Assembly: GCA_022777455.1 (NCBI GenBank)
Contig: JALFGI010000307.1
Span: forward strand, 1 to 19,595
DNA: 19,595 bases
Reading direction: 5' to 3'
From: Clostridiales bacterium
GTDB lineage: Bacteria > Bacillota_A > Clostridia > Oscillospirales > Oscillospiraceae
Shown here: one piece after another, positions 1 through 6,359 of the stretch
Layout: each line of letters begins with the position of its first letter
Position numbering within the stretch: the first letter of the stretch is position 1
Program-made: the position numbers and the translations under genes
Notes under the pieces: model-generated
The model's input: the letters and a program-made list of their open reading frames with translations, nothing else
What the model was told of the DNA's origin: nothing
The model's database searches: none

Positions 1-1
1 G

Positions 2-1384
2 CTGGAGCTGGATGCCACTGACGAGCAGTTCAACAGCCCCACCATCTTCTGCTCCGGCCGCCAGGGCACCGCTTCCTACGGCCCCGACGAGCAGGGCACC
101 GACCTGACCCCCCTGTTTGAGACCATTGTCCAGTATATCGATGCCCCCCAGGGCGACGAGAATGCCCCCCTGCAGCTGCTGGTCTCCTCCATCGACTATA
201 ACGAGTACGTGGGCCGTATTGCCGTGGGCCGGGTGGAGCGGGGCTCCATCAAGGTCAATCAGGAGGTCACCATCTGCGACTTCCACGACCCCGAGATCAA
301 AGCCAAGGGCAAGGTGGTTGCCCTGTATGAGTTCAGCGGCCTGGGCAAGAATCCGATCCAGGAGGCCAAGGCCGGCGAAATCGTGGCCCTTTCCGGCATG
401 GCGGACATCACCATCGGCCGTACCCTGTGCGCCCCGGAGTGCGTGGAGCCCCTGCCCTTTGTGAAGATCAGTGATCCCACCATTGAAATGACCTTCGCGG
501 TGAACGATTCTCCCTTCGCCGGCAAGGAGGGCAAGTTTGTCACCTCCCGGAATCTGCGGGATCGGCTGGAGCGGGAGCTGCTGAAGGACGTGTCCCTCCA
601 TGTGACCGAGCAGGGCACCGATGCCTTCAACGTGGCCGGCCGGGGCGAAATGCACCTGTCCATCCTGATGGAGACCATGCGCCGGGAAGGCTACGAGTTC
701 TCCGTGTCCACCCCCCGTGTGCTGACCAAGGTCATCGACGGCAAGACCTGCGAGCCCATCGAGCGGATGGTGGCGGACGTGCCCGAGGAGTGCATGGGCT
801 CCGTCATCGAAAAGATGGGCCGCCGGAAGGCAGACCTGGTAAGCATGACCCCCATGGGCAGCCGCTACCGCCTGGAGTTCCTGGTTCCCTCCCGGGGCCT
901 GTTCGGCTATCGCAACGAGTTCCTTACCGATACCCGGGGCGAGGGCATCATGTCCTCCGTGTTGGACTCCTACGCCCCCATGAAGGGGGAGATCGAGCGC
1001 CGCCTCACCGGCTCCCTCATCTCCTTTGAAACCGGCGAAGCCGTGGCCTACGGTCTGGGCGCGGCTCAGGAGCGGGGCGTGCTGTTCATCGGACCCGGCA
1101 CTCCCGTTTACGCCGGTATGGTCATCGGTATCTGCAGCCGGAACGAGGACATGACCGTGAACGTGTGCAAGAGAAAGCAGCTGACCAATATGCGTGCCGC
1201 CGGTTCCGACGATGCCATCCGCCTCACCCCGCCCCGGAACTACTCCCTGGAGCAGTGCCTGGAGTTTCTGGCGGACGACGAGCTGCTGGAATGCACCCCC
1301 AAGAGCCTGCGCATCCGCAAGCGGGAGCTGGACCACGCCGCCCGTATGCGGGAACTGATGAAGAGAAGAGCTCAGGAAGGCTGA
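2..1384 (+). CDS. typA: TypA/BipA ribosome-associated translational GTPase, 3' part
   Basis: This is the last 460 codons of a TypA/BipA GTPase; family members are about 605-615 residues, so the start and most of the G domain (P-loop, switch regions, NKxD) lie upstream of the window. The reading frame is open from base 2 and ends with TGA at 1382. The fragment opens at the end of the G domain (FNSPTIFCSGRQGTASY) and continues through the beta-barrel domain II (LLVSSIDYNEYVGRIAVGRV), the EF-G-like domains III and V (GRGEMHLSILMETMRREGYE, then PSRGLFGYRNEF) and the TypA-specific C-terminal domain (VNVCKRKQLTNMRAAGSDDA). The protein acts on the ribosome in stress and cold adaptation and in subunit assembly (family knowledge). 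A strong terminator follows 17 bases after the stop. The identification is secure. Confidence 0.96.
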   Translation: MELDATDEQFNSPTIFCSGRQGTASYGPDEQGTDLTPLFETIVQYIDAPQGDENAPLQLLVSSIDYNEYVGRIAVGRVERGSIKVNQEVTICDFHDPEIKAKGKVVALYEFSGLGKNPIQEAKAGEIVALSGMADITIGRTLCAPECVEPLPFVKISDPTIEMTFAVNDSPFAGKEGKFVTSRNLRDRLERELLKDVSLHVTEQGTDAFNVAGRGEMHLSILMETMRREGYEFSVSTPRVLTKVIDGKTCEPIERMVADVPEECMGSVIEKMGRRKADLVSMTPMGSRYRLEFLVPSRGLFGYRNEFLTDTRGEGIMSSVLDSYAPMKGEIERRLTGSLISFETGEAVAYGLGAAQERGVLFIGPGTPVYAGMVIGICSRNEDMTVNVCKRKQLTNMRAAGSDDAIRLTPPRNYSLEQCLEFLADDELLECTPKSLRIRKRELDHAARMRELMKRRAQEG

Positions 1385-1400
1385 TTCCCGGAAAAAGATT

Positions 1401-1435
1401 TACCCTCCCGCCCAATGAGGCGGGAGGGTATTTTT
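1401..1435 (+). terminator. Rho-independent terminator of typA
   Basis: A perfect 12-bp stem pairs TACCCTCCCGCC (1401-1412) with GGCGGGAGGGTA (1419-1430) around a 6-nt loop and is followed by TTTTT. It sits 17 nt past the typA stop. A group IIC-type intron fragment begins 5 nt after the T run. Confidence 0.93.
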
Positions 1436-1439
1436 CGTG

Positions 1440-1531
1440 GTGCGCCCGGTGCGCGCATGTTCCATAGGGTGAAAGACCCTGATCCGCCCGGCAGCAGGAA
1501 GGGTCAGCCAAGAGCAAAGGTGTCCTTGTGA
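1440..1531 (+). ncRNA. Truncated 5' end (domain I) of a group IIC-like intron
   Basis: The segment begins GTGCGCCCGGTGCGCGC, a typical group II intron 5' end. It continues with the small hairpin AGGGT-GAAAG-ACCCT (1466-1480) and then the string AGCAAAGGTGTCC (1513-1525). As I remember it, the domain I start of bacterial group IIC introns such as the Oceanobacillus iheyensis intron has the same order of motifs (GUGUGCCCGG, AUAGGGUGAGAGUCCC, GCAAGGGUGUCC). Group IIC introns are known to insert just downstream of terminator hairpins, which is exactly the position here. Only about 90 nt remain: the sequence runs straight into the 3' end of the dehydrogenase gene, with no domain V, reverse transcriptase or 3' splice end. 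It is therefore a dead fragment. Confidence 0.72.
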
Positions 1532-2716
1532 TTACCGGTTGGCCATGCGGTAGATGGCCAGAATATCCTCATAGCTCAGGACCTTGAAGGTGCCGATGGT
1601 GCGTGCGCCCCGGAAGGTGCAGCGGAAGGCCAGGTCCTCCAGCACGTCCTCGGTGAGGACACCACAGCCCAATTCGCTGAGGCAGGTGGGCATCCCCAGG
1701 CTGCGGAAGAAGGCTGTGGTGGCGGCAATGGCCTCCTGGGCCAGGGCTTCCGTTTCCTGATTGGGGTCCAGGCCCCAGACCTGAATGCCGTACTGGGCAA
1801 AACGGGCAGGGTTGGCATCCATGCAATAACTTGCCCAGCTGCCCCAGACGGCGGACAGGGTGGCGCCGTGGGCATAGTCAAACTTGGCGCTGAGCTCGTG
1901 GCCCAGCTGATGGGGGGCAAAGTCCTGGCGTCCACCCAGGCCGGTCAGACCGTTGTGGGACAGGGAGCCTGCCCACATCAGCTCGCTCATGGCGTGATAG
2001 TCGCCGGGGTGCTCCATGGCCCGACGGCCGTTTTTGATGGTGCTGCGCAGCAGGCCCTGGGCGATTTCGTCGGTGAGCTCGTTGTCGGTGACCGGGTTAA
2101 AATAGCGGTCCAAGGTGTGCATCATGATGTCCACAATGCCGCAGGTAACCTGGAAGCGGGGGAGGGTGAAGGTCAGCTCCGGATTGAGAATGGCGAACCG
2201 GGGCCGGTGGAGATTGGTGCTCAGGCCCCGCTTTTCCAGGGTGTCGTCCCGGGTGAGCACTGCCGAGTCGCTGCTTTCGCTGCCGGCGGCGGGGATGGTG
2301 AGAATGACGCCAACGGGCAGGGCACGGGTGGGCACCTGCTTTTTCAGCCAGAAGTCCCACAGCTCTGCCTGGGGATTGGCCACGCCGTCTGCAATAGCCT
2401 TGGCGGTATCGATGACGCTGCCGCCGCCCACGGCCAGCACAAAGTCCGCCCCGAAGGCGATGGCCCTTGCCACACCCTGCCGGGCCAGTTCCAGCCGGGG
2501 GTTGGGATGTACGCCGCCCAGCGTTTCGTAGGGGAGCCCCGCCTGGGTCAGACAGTCGAGGACGCGGGGGATCAGCCCGCTTTTCACCGCGCTCTGGCCG
2601 CCGTAGACCACAAAAATGCGGGAGCCGCCGAAGGAACGGATGTGCTGGGCCACCTGCATTTCGGTGCCGCGGCCGAAAATCATCTTCGTGGGGGAGTAAA
2701 ATTCAAAGTCCTGCAT
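1532..2716 (-). CDS. Iron-containing alcohol dehydrogenase (YqhD/BDH-like)
   Basis: A 394-residue group III (metal-dependent) alcohol dehydrogenase, full length for the family, that reduces aldehydes to alcohols with NAD(P)H in the cytosol; the nearest recalled relatives are E. coli YqhD and clostridial butanol dehydrogenases. The N-terminal Rossmann-like half has GRGT (15-18), YGGQSAVKSG (38-47) and the nucleotide-binding GGGSVID (97-103). The helical half carries the metal ligands expected for the family: D196 and H200 in IVDIMMHTLDRYF, and histidines among H269, H273 and H283 in HQLGHELS and YAHGATL. The ATG at 2716 is preceded by GGAGG at 2724-2728. A TTGACA-N18-TATAAT promoter lies 70 nt upstream. 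It is transcribed singly. The substrate cannot be told from sequence; a butanal-type or scavenging aldehyde reductase is plausible. Confidence 0.93.
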   Translation of the reverse strand: MQDFEFYSPTKMIFGRGTEMQVAQHIRSFGGSRIFVVYGGQSAVKSGLIPRVLDCLTQAGLPYETLGGVHPNPRLELARQGVARAIAFGADFVLAVGGGSVIDTAKAIADGVANPQAELWDFWLKKQVPTRALPVGVILTIPAAGSESSDSAVLTRDDTLEKRGLSTNLHRPRFAILNPELTFTLPRFQVTCGIVDIMMHTLDRYFNPVTDNELTDEIAQGLLRSTIKNGRRAMEHPGDYHAMSELMWAGSLSHNGLTGLGGRQDFAPHQLGHELSAKFDYAHGATLSAVWGSWASYCMDANPARFAQYGIQVWGLDPNQETEALAQEAIAATTAFFRSLGMPTCLSELGCGVLTEDVLEDLAFRCTFRGARTIGTFKVLSYEDILAIYRMANR

Positions 2717-2785
2717 GAAAAAACCTCCAAAGGTTGAAATGGGGGAAAAGCTGTTTCTTGTGTGAAACCGGTAAGTATCATGCCA

Positions 2786-2815
2786 ATTATATCATGCGCT
2801 TTTGCGGTGTGTCAA
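2786..2815 (-). promoter_or_regulatory. Sigma-A promoter of the alcohol dehydrogenase gene
   Basis: On the minus strand TTGACA (2815-2810) and TATAAT (2791-2786) are separated by 18 nt, a full match to both consensus hexamers. The leader to the ATG is about 60 nt. Confidence 0.85.
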
Positions 2816-2941
2816 CCAAGGCGCGGGGGCTGGCGCATTCCCTGATATCATTTTCTTCCTCAATTTTTCGCCCGGCGTACAGCCATTTCTGACCAGCTTG
2901 TACAAATTCTGCCCCCCGCGCCGTTTTTTCTCAAAAGCCCA

Positions 2942-2969
2942 TTGCATCTGTTTTTTCTCAGGATATAAT
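2942..2969 (+). promoter_or_regulatory. Probable promoter of the EIIC-like gene
   Basis: TTGCAT (2942-2947) and a perfect TATAAT (2964-2969) are spaced by 16 nt, 36 nt before the ATG. The -35 box is only a half match, so regulation or an activator is possible. Confidence 0.6.
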
Positions 2970-3005
2970 ATCGGTACGAAGAAACGAAAAGAGAGGAAAA
3001 ATGGA

Positions 3006-4112
3006 ATGGGTAAACTGAAAGCTTTTCTCAAACGGAAGGACATCATCCTGTCCCCCAAACGCTACGGCATCGACGCCTTGGGGGCCATGGCCCAGGGACT
3101 GTTTTGCACCCTGCTGGTGGGAACGATTCTCAACACCCTGGGGAAACAATTCCATATCGGTTTTCTGAACGAGATCATTGTGACCATGGGAAAAGGGGAA
3201 GGCGCCATCGGCTATACGGCGGGCGGTCTTGCCTCCGCCATGGTGGGGCCCGGTATTGCCATCGCCATTGGGTTTGCCCTGAACTGTCCGCCGCTGGTGC
3301 TGTTCTCTCTGATTCCTGTGGGCTTTGCCGCCAATGCCATGGGCGGCGCAGGCGGTCCGCTGGCGGTTTATTTCGTCGCCATCGTCGCATCGGAATGCGG
3401 CAAGCTGGTTTCCAAAGAAACAAAAATCGACATTCTGGTGACCCCCATCGTGACGATCCTTGCTGGCGTCGGCATCTCCGCGCTGGTGGCTGCCCCCATT
3501 GGCACCGCAGCCAATTCCGTTGGCAAGGCAATCATGTGGGCAACGGAGCTGCAGCCCTTCCTGATGGGCATTGTGGTGTCCGTGCTGGTGGGCATTGCCC
3601 TGACCCTGCCCATTTCCTCCGCCGCCATCTGTGCCAGCTTCGGCCTGGTGGGACTTGCCGGCGGCGCTGCTGTGGCGGGCTGCTGCGCCCAGATGATCGG
3701 CTTCGCTGTCATGAGCTTCCGGGAGAACCGCTGGGGCGGCCTGGTGGCCCAGGGGCTAGGCACCAGCATGCTGCAAATGCCCAACATCGTCAAAAATCCC
3801 CGGATCTGGATTCCTCCCACGCTGGCTTCCGCCATCACCGGCCCCCTGGCCACCTGCCTGTTCAAGCTGGAGATGAACGGCGCGCCGGTGAATTCGGGCA
3901 TGGGCACCTGCGGCCTGTGCGGACAGATCGGCGTCTGGACCGGCTGGGTGGGCGATGTGGCAGCCGGCACCAAAGCGGCCATCACTGCTACGGACTGGAT
4001 CGGCCTGGTGCTGATCTGCTTCGTCCTGCCGGCGGTGCTGAGCCTGGTATTCTGCGAGGGTTTGCGCAGAATCGGCTGGATCGGGGAAAATGATCTGAAG
4101 CTGGAGCTGTAA
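3006..4112 (+). CDS. PTS EIIC-type (PTS_EIIC_2) membrane transporter subunit, orphan
   Basis: A 368-residue, very hydrophobic polytopic protein with many Gly/Ala-rich transmembrane segments, resembling the PTS_EIIC_2 family of phosphotransferase-system permease subunits. Recognisable stretches are the N-terminal KDIILSPKRYGIDALGAMAQ, then GYTAGGLASAMVGPGIA and the C-terminal MGTCGLCGQIG followed by TATDWIG. I chose the ATG at 3006 because GAGAGG (2991-2996) lies 9 nt upstream and the predicted promoter is just ahead; an in-frame ATG at 2802 would place the start upstream of that promoter. No EIIA, EIIB, HPr or sugar-metabolism gene is nearby, so the sugar and even PTS-dependence are unknown. 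It could be a PTS-derived permease working without local phosphorylation partners. It ends in its own terminator. Confidence 0.85.
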   Translation: MGKLKAFLKRKDIILSPKRYGIDALGAMAQGLFCTLLVGTILNTLGKQFHIGFLNEIIVTMGKGEGAIGYTAGGLASAMVGPGIAIAIGFALNCPPLVLFSLIPVGFAANAMGGAGGPLAVYFVAIVASECGKLVSKETKIDILVTPIVTILAGVGISALVAAPIGTAANSVGKAIMWATELQPFLMGIVVSVLVGIALTLPISSAAICASFGLVGLAGGAAVAGCCAQMIGFAVMSFRENRWGGLVAQGLGTSMLQMPNIVKNPRIWIPPTLASAITGPLATCLFKLEMNGAPVNSGMGTCGLCGQIGVWTGWVGDVAAGTKAAITATDWIGLVLICFVLPAVLSLVFCEGLRRIGWIGENDLKLEL

Positions 4113-4116
4113 TCGG

Positions 4117-4149
4117 AAAAGGAGCTGCCATCCCGGCGGCTCCTTTTTT
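4117..4149 (+). terminator. Rho-independent terminator of the EIIC-like gene
   Basis: A 13-bp stem (4117-4129 with 4135-4147, one G-U pair) encloses a 5-nt loop and runs into TTTTTT. It starts 5 nt after the stop codon. Confidence 0.93.
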
Positions 4150-4300
4150 GCTGAATGGTACGCAGTTCCCCCTTTTTTGGGTGAGCTTCTGGCATCCAAG
4201 ATCAAGAAAATATCGAAGCTGTGGATATCCTTTTGGCAAAAATGCTCACACCAATCGCAACCGAAGAAAAATCGCTTTTCTTCGGCAGACTTTGGGTTAT

Positions 4301-4758
4301 TTACCCAGCTGTTATGGTCGCTTTTTCCTTTGCCAACCTGCTAAAATGGTACTTGTGCAGGTTAAAACCGCAGCTTATCAGGGCAATCTCCCAAAATTGC
4401 TTTGTTTATGCCCCTCCTTCGGAATCGTTCGTATCCTCGGCTGGCTTTTATATCCCCGTAGGTCCCCCCTCAGATTGTATGGAACGGTTCATTCGGAGTA
4501 ACGCGCCATGAATGCTGTTCAGGTTGTCAAGTACCTCTTTGTGGAAAGAAGTCGGTTCATAGTTCAGCCGAATGATTCGGTCAAACTTACTTTTATGACA
4601 TTTGGATCGGTACGGCAGCCGCTGCAATCCTCACATTGGTGAACCTCTAACCTCCGGCCGTACCGATTCCCGTTCACTGGTTCTGTTCTGAGGAAGAGAA
4701 ATTCCTTGTTATTTGGACAAACCAGTCGTCCTTCCTCCAGTTGTCCTTCCTCATTCAA
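4301..4758 (-). pseudogene. Decayed C-terminal part of an IS1182-type (DDE_Tnp_1_6) transposase
   Basis: Read on the minus strand across three frame changes, the segment encodes the usual C-terminal third of an IS1182-family transposase. It shows VCPNNKEFLF, NGNRYGRRLEVHQCEDCSGC, then in another frame PYRSKCHKSKFDRIIRLNYE, LNSIHGALLRMNRSIQSEG, then YERFRRRGINKAIL, then ALISCGFNLHKYHF and a TAA at 4301-4303. The frame shifts lie near 4614 (one C lost on the coding strand), in the six-C run at 4464-4469, and at the CCC at 4390-4392 (one base too many). The N-terminal two thirds with the catalytic core are missing. The fragment begins at the tcdA stop codon. A 10-bp hairpin (4261-4270 with 4276-4285) lies just beyond the stop and may be part of the element end. 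It cannot encode an active protein. Confidence 0.85.
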
Positions 4759-5468
4759 AGGGCGATGTCTTTGATGACCTCTCCCGCCAGGATCAATCCG
4801 GCGGCACCGGGGACGAAGGGGACAGAGCCGGGGATCTGGCGCTTACCGGTGGCGGCGGCTTCCTCCTCCCAGCCGGTGGGCTTCAGGGCCTCCTCCTGGG
4901 AGTAGACCACCTTCAGGTGGCGGATGCCCCGTTTGCCCAATTCTTTCCGCATGACCCGAGCCAGGGGGCATATGCTGGTTTTGGAAATGTCCGTCACTTG
5001 GAAGGCGGAGGCGTCCAGCTTGTTGCCGGTGCCCATGCAGCTGATCATGGGAACGCCCGCTTCCGCCGCCCGCTGGGCCAGGGTGAGCTTGGCGGTGACG
5101 GTGTCGATGGCATCCACAATATAGCTGTATTGACGCAAGTCGAATTCATCGGCGGTGTCCGGCAGGTAGAACATGGGATAGGTGCGCACCAGACAGTCCG
5201 GGTTGATCTGCGCCACCCGGAGCCGGGCGGCTTCGGTTTTTGGCATTCCAATGGTGGAATGGGTGGCCAGAATCTGTCGGTTCAGGTTGGAAACACTTAC
5301 CGTGTCCTTGTCGATGAGATCCAGCTGCCCGATGCCTGCTCGGGCCAGGGCCTCCACCACATAGCCGCCCACGCCGCCCAGACCAAACACCGCCACCCGG
5401 GCCGTTTTCAGCCGTTCTACGCCATCCTCTCCCAGGAGCATGGCCGTGCGGGAAAAGGCTTCCTCCAT
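4755..5468 (-). CDS. tcdA: tRNA threonylcarbamoyladenosine dehydratase TcdA (ThiF/E1-like)
   Basis: A 237-residue E1-like adenylating enzyme of the TcdA (YgdL/CsdL) group, which converts t6A at position 37 of ANN-decoding tRNAs to the cyclic ct6A form using ATP (family knowledge). The Rossmann ATP site is VFGLGGVGGYVVEALARAGIG (27-47, GxGGxGG), with D53 at the end of beta-2 and SNLNRQ (60-65), the E1-type motif. YIVDAIDTVTAK (116-127) and SCMGTGNKLDAS follow. Length fits the family. The ATG at 5468 has a perfect AAGGAGGT (5477-5484) 8 nt ahead. The stop at 4755-4757 touches the transposase remnant, so the natural terminator may have been lost. Earlier ThiF/HesA relatives are the alternative, but the small size without a rhodanese domain favours TcdA. 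Confidence 0.92.
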   Translation of the reverse strand: MEEAFSRTAMLLGEDGVERLKTARVAVFGLGGVGGYVVEALARAGIGQLDLIDKDTVSVSNLNRQILATHSTIGMPKTEAARLRVAQINPDCLVRTYPMFYLPDTADEFDLRQYSYIVDAIDTVTAKLTLAQRAAEAGVPMISCMGTGNKLDASAFQVTDISKTSICPLARVMRKELGKRGIRHLKVVYSQEEALKPTGWEEEAAATGKRQIPGSVPFVPGAAGLILAGEVIKDIAL

Positions 5469-5495
5469 GGATTTGTACCTCCTTTGTTTTTCACT

Positions 5496-5525
5496 CTTAT
5501 ATCATATCCCGCCACGGATTGTCAA
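5496..5525 (-). promoter_or_regulatory. Promoter of tcdA
   Basis: Minus-strand TTGACA (5525-5520) and TATAAG (5501-5496) are 18 nt apart and 28 nt upstream of the tcdA ATG. Confidence 0.75.
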
Positions 5526-5575
5526 TGCGGCATTCATCCAAACGGTAAATTGTTATTTTGAGTACTGGAACCGAC

Positions 5576-5732
5576 GCCCCCCTTGGCTCCCTCTCCGGGG
5601 GAGCTGGCTGCCCCGTAAGGGGCGCCCCTGAGAGGGCTGCATGGATTTTTCGGGTGCTATTATCTTACTGCGGTACCCTCTCAGTCAGCCTGTTCGGCTG
5701 ACAGCTCTCCCAAAGGGAGAGCCAAGGGGTGC
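5576..5732 (+). repeat. Palindromic MITE-like repeat, copy 1
   Basis: Ends are inverted: CCCCTTGGCTC (5579-5589) against GAGCCAAGGGG (5719-5729). A second nested pair is CTGAGAGGG (5628-5636) against CCCTCTCAG (5676-5684). The right half (ACTGCGGTACCCTCTCAG, then TCAGCCTG and CTCTCCCAAAGGGAGAGCC) recurs almost base for base in copy 2 at 8994-9122. The element carries no reading frame. It sits between tcdA and the nfeD promoter, so it may fold as an RNA hairpin in either transcript. Confidence 0.85.
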
Positions 5733-5813
5733 TCGTATCTGCCCGCAAAACAACAATTTACCCCATGGCTGACGAAATATTTGATACAATTTTAAATAAT
5801 CTAAAAATTGCTA

Positions 5814-5842
5814 TTGACAATCACGTGACCATGTGATATTAT
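5814..5842 (+). promoter_or_regulatory. Strong sigma-A promoter of the nfeD-SPFH operon
   Basis: TTGACA (5814-5819) and TATTAT (5837-5842) are 17 nt apart, within one base of the ideal. Upstream DNA (5779-5812) is A/T-rich, like an UP element. The leader to the ATG is about 25 nt. Confidence 0.88.
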
Positions 5843-5847
5843 CACAT
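5831..5847 (+). promoter_or_regulatory. Operator-like 17-bp palindrome over the -10 box
   Basis: ATGTGATATTATCACAT is a perfect 8-1-8 inverted repeat that covers the -10 hexamer and the presumed start point. A partly related arm, TCACGTG, lies just upstream in the spacer (5821-5827). The position is that of a repressor site, possibly GntR- or CRP/FNR-like in shape; no regulator gene is in the window. Confidence 0.6.
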
Positions 5848-5874
5848 TATCAAAGAGAAACAGGAGGTGTTTCG

Positions 5875-6324
5875 ATGATAAGTTCAACAATCATTCTTTG
5901 GGGGGCGCTCTGCGTGGGCTTTCTGGTCCTGGAGGGCTGCACGGTGGCCATGGTGAGCCTCTGGTTTGCCTTTGGCGCGGCGGCGGCTCTGCTAATCGCC
6001 CTGCTGGGCGGGGCATTCTGGCTCCAGGTGGCGGCGTTCCTGGTGGTGTCCGGCGCGCTGCTGGGGCTGCTTCGTCCCATGCTCCGCAAGTACGCCAAAA
6101 CCACCAAAACCAATGTGGACAGTGTGCCCGGCTCTCAGGGGCTGGTCACCGAAGCCATCGACAATGTGGCCTACCAGGGCCGGGTGAAGCTGGGCGCCAT
6201 GACTTGGACAGCCCGCAGCACTTCCGGCGAACCCATCGGCCTGGGCACCCGGGTGGTGGTAGACCGGGTAGAGGGGGTGAAGGTATTCGTCTCTCCCGTG
6301 AAGGTTCCCAGTGAAACAGTATAA
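5875..6324 (+). CDS. nfeD: NfeD-like short membrane protein with OB-fold domain
   Basis: A 149-residue protein of the short NfeD (NfeD1b) type. The first 65 or so residues are hydrophobic membrane segments (SSTIILWGALCVGFLVLEG, then GAAAALLIALLGG and VAAFLVVSGALLGLL). After the positively charged RPMLRKYAKT, the C-terminal part (about 80-145) is the OB-fold seen in the family (GSQGLVTEAIDN, then YQGRVKLGAMTW, then LGTRVVVDRVEGVKVFV). NfeD proteins pair with SPFH/stomatin proteins in membrane microdomains (family knowledge), and here the SPFH gene follows after 35 nt. The ATG at 5875 is chosen over an in-frame ATG at 5833, which lies inside the promoter; AGGAGGTG (5862-5869) is well placed. 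The stop codon lies in the first copy of a 14-bp tandem duplication. Confidence 0.9.
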   Translation: MISSTIILWGALCVGFLVLEGCTVAMVSLWFAFGAAAALLIALLGGAFWLQVAAFLVVSGALLGLLRPMLRKYAKTTKTNVDSVPGSQGLVTEAIDNVAYQGRVKLGAMTWTARSTSGEPIGLGTRVVVDRVEGVKVFVSPVKVPSETV

Positions 6325-6338
6325 GTGAAACAGTATAA
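6311..6338 (+). repeat. 14-bp tandem duplication at the nfeD stop codon
   Basis: GTGAAACAGTATAA occurs twice back to back (6311-6324 and 6325-6338). The first copy encodes the last codons and stop of nfeD; the second lies in the gap before the SPFH gene. It looks like a slippage duplication. Confidence 0.9.
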
Positions 6339-6359
6339 TTTTATTTTGGAGGTAACAAA

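Noticed and set aside
1868..2737. A 289-codon plus-strand open frame
   Set aside because: Antisense to the alcohol dehydrogenase, without recognisable domains or a ribosome site.
4221..4511. A 96-codon plus-strand frame with a hydrophobic middle
   Set aside because: It lies antisense within the transposase remnant, has no good ribosome site and is explained by the decayed insertion sequence.
5576..5732. Possible riboswitch or attenuator ahead of nfeD
   Set aside because: It lies upstream of the strong nfeD promoter and recurs at 8994-9122, so it is a dispersed repeat and not a leader RNA.
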